A stretch of 64,000 nucleotides of DNA from Nymphaea colorata (lineage: Eukaryota; Streptophyta; Magnoliopsida; Nymphaeales; Nymphaeaceae), in NCBI RefSeq assembly GCF_008831285.2, contig NC_045140.1, positions 26,926,131 to 26,990,130 of the forward strand, read 5' to 3'. The notes beneath the pieces are model-generated. The model made no database searches. It was given only the letters and a program-made list of their open reading frames with translations, and was not told where the DNA came from. A program made the position numbers and the translations under genes. Of this stretch, positions 36,960-49,600 are shown in pieces. Each line of letters begins with the position of its first letter. Position 1 is the first letter of the stretch.

Positions 36960-37928
36960 ATGGGGAGAGGGTTCAAGCTTCGAATCTCAAGGGTGATCCC
37001 ATCCTTCCACTCCTGTCGCTCGAAGGACGCATTGCCGTTGGCCGGAGGCCCTGTCTCCGTCAAGAAACTCGGCCTCTCACCCATCAACCAGAAAGCTCGG
37101 GACATCGACTTCCCTGCCTTCGCCAAGACCCACCTTTCTCCGCCACCTCTCAATCCTCCAGCCACTCCCCAAGTCGTTCCCGGAGTTCCGGCTACGAATA
37201 GCACGAGGCCCGGCCTCGAATTCGTCAACCGCCTCTGCCAGCTTCTGGTCCGGGAGGAGGAGGAGCACGACGTTGGCGGTGGCTTCCGGTGGGTGGAGGA
37301 GGAGAAGTGGCACGTCTTCTCGCGGGTCGCCAGTCAGACCGCCCGCCGGAAGATCTCTATTTCATGTAAATTGGCCGACGGCGGACCCCCGGGGAGCTCC
37401 TCCCTTCCGGCTAAAAGGCCCCCCAGGAACCTGCAGCTCAGAGGTAGGCGGAAGTCCGCACGGTCGAGGAGGCAGAGGGAGCTTAACAACTTGTCGAGCG
37501 ACTCCGGGTGGTTCAGCAGCGAGGAGGACGAGACGGAGACGCTCTTCTCTTCCAGAAGCCTGTCGTCCGACTCGCCGGAGTTTTTCCAGGACCACGTAAC
37601 CGAGAGGGTTGAGGTGTGTCCGGCCACCTGGAGGAAGAAGCAGGCGTGGGGAGTTCGCCGGAAGCTCTTGCCGTGCAGGGTCGAGGGGAAGGTCGGCGAG
37701 AGCTTCCCGGTGGTGAAGCGGTCGACGGACCCGTACAAAGACTTCAAGATGTCGATGATAGAGATGATCACGGAGAAGCAGATGTGCGACGCCGCCGATT
37801 TGGAGCAGCTCCTGTATTGCTTCCTCTCGCTCAACGCTCCCCAACACCACGGCGTCATCGTCCGGGTCTTCTCCGACATCTGGAACGCCCTCCTCGGCGA
37901 TCCCCCTGCCGATGCCGTAAGCCGCTAG
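36960..37928 (+). CDS. OFP: OVATE family protein (transcriptional repressor)
   Basis: Intronless, 322 residues, stop TAG at 37926-37928. The OVATE/DUF623 domain lies at about residues 247-313: 'SFPVVKRSTDPYKDFKMSMI', 'EMITEKQMCDAADLEQLLYC' and 'FLSLNAPQHHGVIVRVFSDI' follow one another, which is diagnostic. The basic N-terminus ('MGRGFKLRISRVIPSFHSC') is also typical. The middle is Ser-, Arg- and acid-rich and probably disordered. OVATE proteins repress transcription, bind KNOX/BELL homeodomain proteins and interact with TRM proteins to set organ shape. The first ATG after the GA-rich leader was taken as start; a TTG nine bases upstream is in frame but unlikely. Coding GC is much higher than in the flanks. 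A TRM-family gene lies at the left edge of this window, but 36 kb away, so I attach no meaning to it. Confidence 0.93.
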   Translation: MGRGFKLRISRVIPSFHSCRSKDALPLAGGPVSVKKLGLSPINQKARDIDFPAFAKTHLSPPPLNPPATPQVVPGVPATNSTRPGLEFVNRLCQLLVREEEEHDVGGGFRWVEEEKWHVFSRVASQTARRKISISCKLADGGPPGSSSLPAKRPPRNLQLRGRRKSARSRRQRELNNLSSDSGWFSSEEDETETLFSSRSLSSDSPEFFQDHVTERVEVCPATWRKKQAWGVRRKLLPCRVEGKVGESFPVVKRSTDPYKDFKMSMIEMITEKQMCDAADLEQLLYCFLSLNAPQHHGVIVRVFSDIWNALLGDPPADAVSR

Positions 37929-38578
37929 CGGTTTTCTTCACTGTAATTTACGAAATTATACATAAGTGTTGTACGTAGTGTGTACAATCTTGTTGATGTG
38001 ATGTTCATGCTCCCTCTGCCAGCGTTTGAAAAGAGAAATCCAATGAGGTCAATTAGCTAGGAACCAAACAAATTCTCTTGCTTTTACTTAAATTGAATCA
38101 ATTTTGATCCATTCGCTAAAAGCACGATTTATTTAAACTAGAAACCGGATCGTTGAAATTTCTTGATTCTTTTTACTTATAAATGGTAGAAGCTTGAGAA
38201 AAAGAAAAATCTCTAATCTAGAATATGTTCATTTGCAATGTATTGACCATAAAGTTTGGATTTGTAAGTTGCCATCTTGGCAGAAATCCAAAGAACCGGA
38301 CTCTTACAGAGAAATGCAGCTCGTTCGTCATGTAAACTTCTTCCAACATTAGAAAAGCATTTTAGTTAAGGTGATATTGAAACATCTGCATGACAGTCAT
38401 ACCGCTTATATAAAGCATATGTATCTTTCTACCCAGATCGGTTTTTTCTGTGTAATAAATGAACCTTGTTGCTGTCCCTTAGTCAGTGGTTTGGAATGGG
38501 CCCTTAACAGGATGAAAGATTTCGGGGACCCACTAAACCAACAAGAACAAACACTTTGTTGGTCCAAGATCGACAGTA

Positions 38579-38779
38579 TTATTGGGCCGTCAACGATGAT
38601 GGCAGCATGTTCACCCGCTCTAAAGAGTAAGTATATCTTTTGAAAGTTTCTTTTCTTCTGTCAGACGTATCATTCCAAATGCGCATGAACTGTTCAATCC
38701 AGCGGCAAGATCGAACTGCCATTAATATCCCGAAGAAAGAAAAGATCACCAAGCCGATAGATTGAACCATCTCAGCCAT
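38579..38779 (-). CDS. possible small membrane protein, unrecognised
   Basis: A 66-residue frame from ATG at 38779 to a stop at 38579. Its first third contains a clear hydrophobic helix ('SIGLVIFSFFGILMAV') followed by a basic, charged tail. There is no recognised family, no visible promoter and no splice evidence. It could be a chance frame. Confidence 0.2.
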   Translation of the reverse strand: MAEMVQSIGLVIFSFFGILMAVRSCRWIEQFMRIWNDTSDRRKETFKRYTYSLERVNMLPSSLTAQ

Positions 38780-39871
38780 CTCCCATCTGCCCACGATTGA
38801 TCTCTGTTGGATCTTTTTCCCCTTTCGTGAGCAGACAACAAAAAGATCTTTTTCTTTTTTGTCACGTCAGGGCTTGGTTGCGCTCATTGATCATCCACCA
38901 TAATTCGAGGCCTTTGATTTTATATCACGCGAATTACGTTCGATGGAAAGTGTCGGAAAAGAAAAGCAAGCAGGATGGACGGGTTAAAATGGTGGGCTGC
39001 TCATGGAATAGTGTGCAGTATACTCGGTCTGACACCAATAATTGTTTAGCCTTTCAACACCAGCAAACAGGGGCTAAAGGACGAAGAATGGAGGTGGTTG
39101 GTCTGGTTGGAGGTCCGTGCGACCTGCTTCCTTCTATATGATTCTTCGGCAGACTGTCATGCCTAATTTATGGCCCGTGTTCAGAACCGGGAAGACATGG
39201 CTTGGATCTTAATCTAGGAGGAGAAAACAAAATTTCAAACTCCGTATGAACGACAAGCGAAATTTCTGACATTGGTGAGCATATGTGACGAACTTGATTA
39301 TGACAACTATAATGGCGACTGAAAATATAGGTCATTTTCAAACGTCTTTGGCGAATCTAACGTTATGGTTCTTTTTTTATCGGCAGGCAAATACATGCAG
39401 TCGGCTTACTAGTAAACTCGCTTGAACTAAGTTCTTTAATCAAAAGTGGTAAACTTCAAAGTATTAGCATGGATAAAAATCCCAAACCGTCTAGGAAACC
39501 TATTACACATGATAGGTGGTAAACGGTTCAAGCTTCATTTTTTACAAAACACTTTATATATAAAGCGCGCGTCTTGTTAAAAAGGCGTATCTGAAGTATA
39601 TAAATAGACCCTAAGATTCTTCTAGCCAGTTGCCTCAATCTTTATATTTACATGGTTCTCGATCGGCTCAAGTTTCCAACCTCACTACCTAGCTCAGAAG
39701 CCGCGCTTAAGATCTTCAAGTTTCTTTGTCATCAGGAAATCACACTTAGAGCTTGAGGCTTAGAGACACCATTGGCAGCAGAAAACCCCAGCCCTAACAC
39801 CTCCGCCTTCAACTTCTACATCTACTTAGGCTTGCAGGAAGGTGGTGTCCATGACATGTGAGGACGGACAC

Positions 39872-39874
<3 letters not shown>

Positions 39875-39913
<39 letters not shown>
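39875..39913. repeat. (GA)n microsatellite
   Basis: Uninterrupted GA dinucleotide tract of about 39 bases. Confidence 0.9.
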
Positions 39914-39916
<3 letters not shown>

Positions 39917-40295
39917 CAAACCAGAAAGGAAGGCCTCATCTTTTTATTCAAAATTTTCAAGTTATATACATAAGATGGAAAGAAAAAAAAATCTCCACCT
40001 TGTGTGGAATAGGAGATCAACAAAGCAGAAAAGCTTACAACAAAAAAATAACAATACAAGGGAATTACATAATCGTATCATTTAATACCTCTTATCCGCT
40101 ACTGAACAAACTGGAGCATGAAGATAATAAATGCACAGTTTGGACATGAATTAGACTCACCAAGTTGGAGGAGGTTACGACTTCAATACTCAGACTGCTA
40201 CCAACATATGGCAGCATTCTTGGCCACGACGAATAAATGACATGGGAACTAGAAACAGCAGAGCACAAAGCCCAGCATATAGAAAATCACTATGG

Positions 40296-43200
40296 CTACA
40301 GACCCTTTGCTCCACACGAAGTAGATGGTGGATCTTTTCCGTTCTGTGAAAGCATATCGTAATTGATTGATGCTAGCTGTGATAAGTTCTGCAGCGCAAG
40401 AACATGCCATCAGTGGTTGGAAGAAAACTAGAAGGCATCCACAACCAATATGAAACCCTCTCACAAAGACTAAAGTCTTAAAAGGATGTGATTTTACAAC
40501 AAATGATCTCAAAAGCAGACAGACAATGTGTCCAGAAAACAGTTAATAAATCACCTGCTTCGGGAGCACAGCAAGAATTACCTTTCCTGATTTACCACTA
40601 TGATCAAAATTTCCAAGAAAACCATATTATTATAGATGTATTGACAGAGTTTTGGATTGACAATTATTCAAATAAGAGCTTGACATTTTTAACGAATTAA
40701 TAATGTTTATAATTGGACCGATTATACATCCATTCTTCTAAACCTAAAGAGACCTACATTATTCTGGTGAGCGTTAAACTAACCAAAGGCCCGACTAGTT
40801 TTTCATAGGATTGATAGTGAGAAACTACCACTGGTTCACTATCTCACTTACAATGAAATTGAAGTCAAATGGATCACATTTAATATGCATTTGTCAGAAC
40901 TCTGACTTGCCTTGAAGGAGAAGCTTCCAAAGGATAGCTTGCGCGAAGATGAACGACCAAATCTTGACATATCGCCACATTCATCTCCCTGAAACATTAA
41001 AAAAAGTATCTTACTTTTCAAGAATAAACAGCTGCCAATCTTGGTGAAAGATGTAGCAAGCAGGTCATATACAGATCAGCAAAAATAAGGCCCTCATGCA
41101 ACGGAGGAAGCTTTGCAGTTAAATTTGAACAAATAATTCAAATAGTTTGCAAACTAGAAAAGAAATCAGTTGGTTAAAAAACACATACATCTGGTTCAGA
41201 GTCATTGCTTAATAAGCTTGACCCAGAAATAGTAGAAGCATCTTCACTTGAGCTTGGATCTTCTGCAGTTCGAGTAGACTCTTGAGAGCATTGAGAAACA
41301 AAATAACTAGTATCATCTGGATTATCAGGGTTCGGCACAAAGGCTGCCTACAAAGCAGAAATGGTGGATCTTCTCAGTAATACGATTAATATATATATAT
41401 ATATATATATATCTCAAAAGGAAGAAAGTTGTGAAAACAGAAGACAAGAAATGAACAAGAAGAAGAGCCACATAATCCCCCCAGCAATTCTCAATGCAAC
41501 AAAAGCCATCATGCTACACAGTCATCCATGCAATGGTAAAAACCAGACAGTAATGCTTGATTTCTTAACATGAACCAGCAGTGACATATCTCAACATCTA
41601 ACTTGGAATGCTTCTGAAGGCACAGTAACTAGATCCTACCTTCTGCAAAGCAAGGGTCTCCCAATTCGTGCCCTTAAAAAAAGGGTGTGCTTTAACCTGC
41701 ATATCAGACCATACTTAAGCACGATAATAATAAAATGTGATCTATTCACTTATATATCAAGTTGATTTCTACCTCTGGTGCTCCATTTGCTCCAAGACGT
41801 TGATCAGGATCTTGAACAAGAAGTCTGTAAACACCATATCCTTGAAGAATTTAACAGACAAGAAACTCATATACGCAAGAACACATGATAACATTTAAAT
41901 TGTAAGTTAAAAGCAATTTGACAAAATGATGAACTAATGAGAATTAAGTAGCAAGTACTTAAATATACAACTTGGTACTGCTAAAGTTCTAGAAATCACC
42001 ATCAATTAGAAAAATCATAACAAAGTGCAAGCTTCAGAAATTGCAACAAGAGTTGGTGATGGAAAAAAAAGAGGTGATTTTTATCCCTTTTTGTATTCAA
42101 TAATTGCTTAGAGAAACTGATTTAAAACCTAGCCTAGGGCTGCTAGTCACTAATAGTTCACAGTCAATCCAATATCCACAAGAGCAGGGATGGAGGCAGG
42201 GGAGGTAGCAGGGGCCTTGGCCCCTCCACAGACAAAAATTGATATGTAAAAATTTCAAAGTTTTAGTTGAACATATATACAAACTTTGAAAATTTCTATT
42301 TTGGCCCCTCTTAAAATTTTGAAACCACAGTTCGGCCCCTGCAATGAAAATTTCCTGGCTCCACCCCTGCACAACACACTAGAAAGTAATTTATGAAGAG
42401 TCATTCTACATTTGCTTATCCATTACATGCCTGGGAAATCTGCAATTGCAAGTGTTTGTTTGCATATGTTATAAGCTTAACAGAAGTAGATTACAATAAA
42501 TGTTCAGCTTCTAACAGATATCAATCTGATAATCCAAGGGCCATGAAGATGATGAATTTCATAATACTTTGTTTGATCAATTGAACTCTATCCACAGTAA
42601 TGATTGCAGAATGTATCTCAAAATTTCAAATCAGAAGACCTCTTTCATCTCAAATCATGAATTGAAGTTCTGTCAGTACCACTAATGATTATGAAGCCAC
42701 TTCTTTCCTGGCATAGGTGATTACTAACTACTAAAACAACCTCAAAGAAAGAGATCAGGAAGACTTGTATCCAACTGTATTAAGAAGAGGTTGAACCAGG
42801 AAAAGTAAATGACCTATGATAAGACCATTAATTCATGATCCAGAGAACAACTTTAAAATCTTAGTGGCACTTGCATTTTAAAAATAGTTCCTCATTCATT
42901 GCCCATGCTGAACACATCCCCTATGATAGATGGCATGCTAGCCCATAGGGAACCAACAAATATTTAAGATAAGCTGAAAACTTAGCAACAGAGTTTTATA
43001 TTAGTAAGACTCAGTCTAACAAATATCCGATGACCACATACAAGGTACGAGCACTTGACCAATTTATATGCACCATCTGCAGATTGGGGGGGAGGGGTGG
43101 AACATGTATATTAGGAATATAAAAACTAAAACGGCACTACACACACACACCTGCTGATTAAGTCCCTTGCCTCATATGACATTTCGCCAGGAACAGCTGG

Positions 43201-45510
43201 CCAAGGGATCTTCTGGTTCAGAATGTTGTCAAATATTATCTGGTAGAATAAGCAAACAGTAAGAAACAATTTACAGAAATTATCTTTAAAGTACACACAA
43301 AAACCAAGCAGGAAACTTATGAACATGCTAATAAAGATCTATGTGAAAAAAGAAAAGAATTATAGAGGCTCTGCATACGAATCCAAATACACAGGAGCAT
43401 GTCTAGCACCTGCATGTGCATGGACTGAATTCCTTTGCTGCATTCATGGACAAAGTTTAGCAATTTCTTCAATTTGGAGTAAATATATTAGAATAAGCAA
43501 AGCACACGGCTTGCTTAAACAGCCACGTTTGGCAATGATACATCATAATTTCAGAAGGAGCTACTGCAAAATGGCATGCAGTTCTACATGTTTAAAACAG
43601 GTTCCATTTGATGCTAACCTTGTGGGTTTCATTTGATTGTTCCATCAGAAGGAGAAGGAAGATATGGTAAACCCAACTTTGGAGCAATCATATTACGTTT
43701 GAAAGGGAAGCAAATAATAGCTTGTGACTTCATAATCAAATTCGCTATTACCATAGATAATCTGGGAATATGGGACGTAGACATAATTGTTGTCAAGAAA
43801 GTAAGTATCCCTGTCATCTAGTGCCAAACAAGTAACAATTTTCTGGCTTCCAAATTTTTTAGTATTACCATAAAGAACCTGAGAATATGAGATAGACATA
43901 ATTATTGTTAAAAATGCATTTGACTTCCCCATTATTTAGTGCAAATTGATGTTCATTATTTATAGCATGAGCAAATTAGAAGTTCAGGTTCTTCTCAAGA
44001 GTTAACAATATATCAGTAATACCTGTCGGATGCGACACTGGTACGGGTATGGGATGCCGTCAGACACCAATGTTATCTGTATCGTACGATACGCCGTATC
44101 GTATAGGTCGAAGAAACCTATACGATACTTGTTCGATACGCGTGCGTATCGTGCGATACGGGCGATACACCACCGTATCGTACTATACTGGAGAAAAATT
44201 AAAAAGGGGCCCAACGGCCCCTTTTTTGCGTGTTCTTTTAAAAGCTACGCTCCTCTCTCTCTCTCTTTTCTTGTTTCTAAACACTGCAAGAGACATGGGA
44301 GGGAGAGATTTTCTCCATTTGCATTAAGCTTTGCCGGTGAAGAACCTTTCTTTCTCGTTGTGGGGATAGTGGGGATGATTGACAAGGATTATTGTTGAAT
44401 CATGAAAGATGATAACTATATGTTTTGACTTTTGAACTTATGAATTATGATGTAATCGAATTCTCTTCGACTGCTTATTATGTTATTTTGAATGTCTCAT
44501 TTCTTATTTTGGAATGTGTTGTTCATACTTCATACTTCATATACATGAATGTTCTTTTAAATACATTTTTCATGATTTTTTCTGATCTTTGCTTGTTTTT
44601 TCGGATTTTTTTGGATTTTTTATGATTTTTTTCTATTTTTTATGATTTTTTAATATTTTTTAAAAATTAAAAAATTAATTTTACGATACGTTACAATACG
44701 TTTACGATACGTTACGATACGGCGTATAGGTCGGCCCTACTGATACGCGATATGCTACGCCTTTGATAACATTGTCAGACACAGCCCGAGTATGGGTCAA
44801 CACGCACCTGGGTACGGTCAATGGACCCATGTCCGTGTCCATCCAAAAATGGACTCGGTCAACATGTCCATTTAGAAAGATTTTTTTGTTTTGTATTTCA
44901 TTTTGAAAACGTTGCCGGGGTCTTTGTTTTGTTCTTCTCCGCCACCATTTGCTGAGGAAGAACTCTTGTGACCTCCAGTAGAAACGATTTGGGCAAATGT
45001 TGGCTGATTTGGGCAATTTTTCTTCCGGCAACCTACCTGCATCAACCATTATTCTTTTTATTATTGTTCTTAGTAGTATTTTTGTTTTTCTCCTCTTCTT
45101 CTATTGGTCTGTCATTTTTAATCTTTTTTATCTTCTTTGAAATTTATATTGTCTGCCCTTTCTCTTTTACATTTATATGCAATCATTCTCCACGATGTTG
45201 AATTGTTCCAGTATTTTCTGTATTTGGTGCCTAAATCTTGTATTTTCTATAACTGAGCCATTCCAGTTCAGCATTTAGCACTTAGATTCCAATTCCACAA
45301 TGTTGAGTCGTGTTTTGGATGTGAAAGTTCGACTAATGATCATATTTGAGTGTCTAGGAAGCTGCTCAGTTGTCCATATGTTTAAAGATTTTCATAGAAA
45401 CACACTGCTCCAAGAGCCATCGATATAAATTTTCTATGTTGTTTATTTGTTTATGTTGATATCTATTTTTTATTTTGATATATATTTTCTAAGCTTTTCT
45501 TTCTTGTTAG

Positions 45511-45566
<56 letters not shown>

Positions 45567-46528
45567 GTCTTGTTCCAAGACAATGCCAGAAAACTCAAAG
45601 ACTGTGTCAAACTTTGCCTGACTCTCCATACGTATCAACCTTCATAGAAGTGATACCAAATATCTACTACTGACATACGAAGGGCTAACAGAACTAGATA
45701 TTACTCAATTTGAAAAACCTCATTATTTGGTAGATAATAAAAGGATTATAAATTACCTTAACCAAATTGGGATAAATTCTAATCATCCTGAATTAGACGA
45801 TATAATTTCTAATTTATCTAAGCTTGAAATATTGGGAGAAGATCTTCAAAGATATTGGGACAAAAACAAAGTCATTTGTAAATTGGATATAATAAATCCC
45901 GATCGAAGGATTAAAACTGCCAACATCAGACATTCTTTAGAAGAAGAAAGGGAAATGGATAAACATATCCAAAAGTTGTTAAAACTAAAAGTAATTCAGA
46001 AGAGTACAAGTCCTCAGTCCTCACAGGTCTTTTGCTTTTGAATAAGTTTGAGGAAAAACTAGAATAGTCATAAATTACAAGAGACTAAATGACAATACCA
46101 AGGATGATAGATATAACATCCTACATAAAGATACCCTAATCCAAAGAATCCAAGATAAAAAAATACTTTTCCAAATTTATCTGCGAAAGTGGTTTCTGGC
46201 AGGTTCGAATGGATAGCTCCTCTATTGAATGGACAGCCTTCACCTGTCCCAAGGACATTTGAATGGGTAGTCATACCCTTCGGATTAAAAAATGCACCTA
46301 GTGGACACACTAAAAAGAACAGGAAAAAGGAAGCAAGCAAACAGCAAAGGCAAGTAACCATTGCAGTACAGAAAGAAAAGACGAAACTATGGAGAAAGGC
46401 TTACGAGCTAGAAGCATGAGCCTCCTTTTACTGAACTGAAACTGTACAACCCTCTCAGAGAAGAGAGGTTATTCTTTAGCCAAAAGCCTTTTTCATCACA
46501 TAGTCATTTACATTGGAAAGAAAGAAAA

Positions 46529-46625
<97 letters not shown>

Positions 46626-49600
46626 CGCTCATACCCCCACACCCAAGTTTTTTGAAAATGGTCCGTACCCATACTCATACCGATACCCGCACTGGCACCC
46701 ATACCCGTACCTATGTGACATAGGTAGCAACCTTGTTTTCTTCCAGTTACCTCAATAAAATGTACAGTAGATATTGAAGACCTAATCTTATATTAATAAT
46801 CAAAAGGCATAAGCATGTTATCCCATCCTATATTTTGGTTTTACATGCTGTAATGGTAAGCAATTCTTATCTGACATGATAGCCTCTGTGACTGTTTGGT
46901 GTTGCAAGAAACTTCAAGCATCCATGAACAAACTCCATGATGGGTAGAGTACCATGTTGTGGGTAACTTTCTCATGTCTGCACATATTTTTAGTACAACA
47001 TGATTGTTGACGGTATCCAAATGTTCAGATAAAATATTGAGACTCGTAGATCATTCGCCCACTAGCAGTAGCAAGCCACTCAAAATCAACTATCTTACAA
47101 CTGCAACAGAGAAACTCCTTTCACATAGTACTTCAACCCTGCAATCCTATAATACTTCAACCATGCAATGAATGTAACAGGATCAGCTAAGATAAAAGCC
47201 TACATACTGCTTGACATGAACTACTGAGGTGAGTGCTTCTGAGCATTAAGCTAGAAAATAATCAGTAGCTACTCCACATCTTAAAGAACAAATCCTATAA
47301 TACTTCAACCATGCAATGAATGTAACAGGATCAGCTAAGATAAAAGCCTACATACTGCTTGACATGAACTACTGAGGTGAGTGCTTCTGAGCATTAAGCT
47401 AGAAAATAATCAGTAGCTACTCCACATCTTAAAGAACAAAATAAGTTGTACCCGAGAAATCAATACAGCATAAATGCAAAATCGTACCTCAGGAGATTGT
47501 GCAGTGAAAGGGGGGATTCCAGTTATAAACTCAAAAAGGATGATCCCTACTGACCACCAGTCTGAAGTACAGCCTGACCTCAAAATTCAGCAAGTTAATT
47601 TTCTGTCACTAACAAGGTAATCAGAAAAATCATGCAAAGAAACACTGTTCAACTGTCCACCATTAATATGAGATATTACCATGTTCTGTACCCAGTAATA
47701 TTTCAGGTGCCAAATAGTCAGGCGTGCCAACCGCAGGACCCTGATTTCTTTTCTTCTCACACTGCATACATTCGAGAGAAACTTGCAGGTTGTGCTCATT
47801 CACCTTTAGGGGACTACCAGTATCAGTTTCAACCAAACTAGCTGTGCTCTTCAGAAGGCCAAATTCTGAAAGTCCAAAATCTGTAAGCTGGAAATACATT
47901 GAGATAACAGAGATAAGCCAAGTCAGTTGTTTGAAACTTTGAAGAACTTCTACTGCAGAAAGTACTGGAAATGACACATACTGCACTTCTGCATATGAAG
48001 CCAAAGACCACATTTCTTGCACTAAGATCACTTTTAACAACAAGATTTCATGATCTAAATACATGAATTATAACTTGTAAGACCATATGGATGGTACTGT
48101 GACATTTCCATACCAATGAAGAATGCCTTTCTCTACTTTAAAATAGAAAATTGATAGAGAATCAGGTAGCCACATAAACAAACCTTAATGTGGCCATTGT
48201 GTCCAACCAAAATGTTGGCAGGCTTCAAATCACGATGCACTATCCCCATAGAATGAAGATATTCCAAAGCAAGGACCTGAAATAGCAAGCTTCACATATA
48301 TGAGGCAAGCCAATACCTGCAAACTGAAGGTAAAATATTTAGTAATATGAGATGATCACACGAACCAGCTCAGCAATGTATTTACGAGCCACATCTTCCT
48401 CCAAGCAACCAATATTTTTTAACAGTGAGAACAGGTCACCACCATTCAGGTATTCCATAACCAAATAAAGATTTTCATTGGAGGTGAATGAATAGAAAAA
48501 ACGCACCTGAAAAAGTTCAAAAGTCAGACGACATGACTAAAATCGTATCCAAACTGACATTATGCCATAACGGGTATAGCAACTAAAAACTTTCTGTTAT
48601 TTGTTGAACATACGCCAATTATGGCATTTTTTTGCACAAGTGGGGACATAAGATTTTCCTTATAGGCATGCAATGGACAACAATAATTTTTTTCAACACA
48701 CATGCACTCATCCAAATGCACGTGCACACACAGACATAACCACATGGCCACTAAAACGGATACATAACTAAGACGTGGGATCATGGATGCAAGTTGAATT
48801 GACCCAAACTCAATGTGAACATATAGATATGCTCAACATGGTTTACTTACCAAGGATCAAACCCGCAATTGTATCTTCTTTTTCATGATTCATCAAGTCT
48901 TTGCACATAGCTTGGTATTCATTTATAGTATTGAGTTTATGAAAGATCCAAATAAATTACTTAAGGAAATTGATTTCTATATAACAGTCTCATACATTGA
49001 CTAAGTATGAAGAACAACAAGATGAAGATGGCCTCTGCTTTACCAAACACAGGCCCTCCTCCTTGATGCAATCATCCCTACCATTTCTTCCTGCAAAGGT
49101 TGCTATGGTGGAGATTTGGAGAAAAACTATCAAGTGTGTTCATCCTCACATCACCCCACATGAATACCAGCAATGCAGATATGCATACATTAATATACTC
49201 CATTTAATGCAAGCAGCTGGGAGGCCAAGTCACATGGACTCTTCAAAACAGTCATCAAAACTGAGTAGGTAGGTGTAGGTGCAGCAACAGACAATTTTTT
49301 TCTTTTCATTGAATCATTGACAGAATCACAGCTTGTTAATTGTTAACTTTGTCGTTTGTATATGCATATGTCTTTTGTGTGTGTATCTATGTTTGTTGCA
49401 CACCCACACCCATGTCATATACGTGGAACAACGATGCATTTGACCTCATAATGGTCCTACTTATTCCATTCACTTTTGCTCAACAAGCTAGCCTGCAGAA
49501 CCCTAGGGGAAGCAAACCCGATTTGCAACAAACATCACGCATGGACTAGGATATATATCAGCTAAGCATGCCATGCCTCTACATTATGTGCAGTGGAAAT

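Larger units (their letters stand above)
37929..40295. other. intergenic stretch between convergent OVATE and IRE4-like genes
   Basis: Both neighbours end here (3' ends face each other). Contains a possible short membrane-protein frame (38579-38779, minus) and a long GA microsatellite. Nothing else recognised. Confidence 0.45.

Noticed and set aside
37334-37879. Reverse-strand frames of 160-180 codons over the OVATE gene
   Set aside because: Antisense shadows of a GC-rich coding sequence; no motif.
39858-40085. Open frame with a long Arg-Glu run
   Set aside because: Generated by the GA microsatellite.
46513-46758. Open frame with Ser-Leu and Tyr-Ile runs
   Set aside because: Generated by CT and TA microsatellites.
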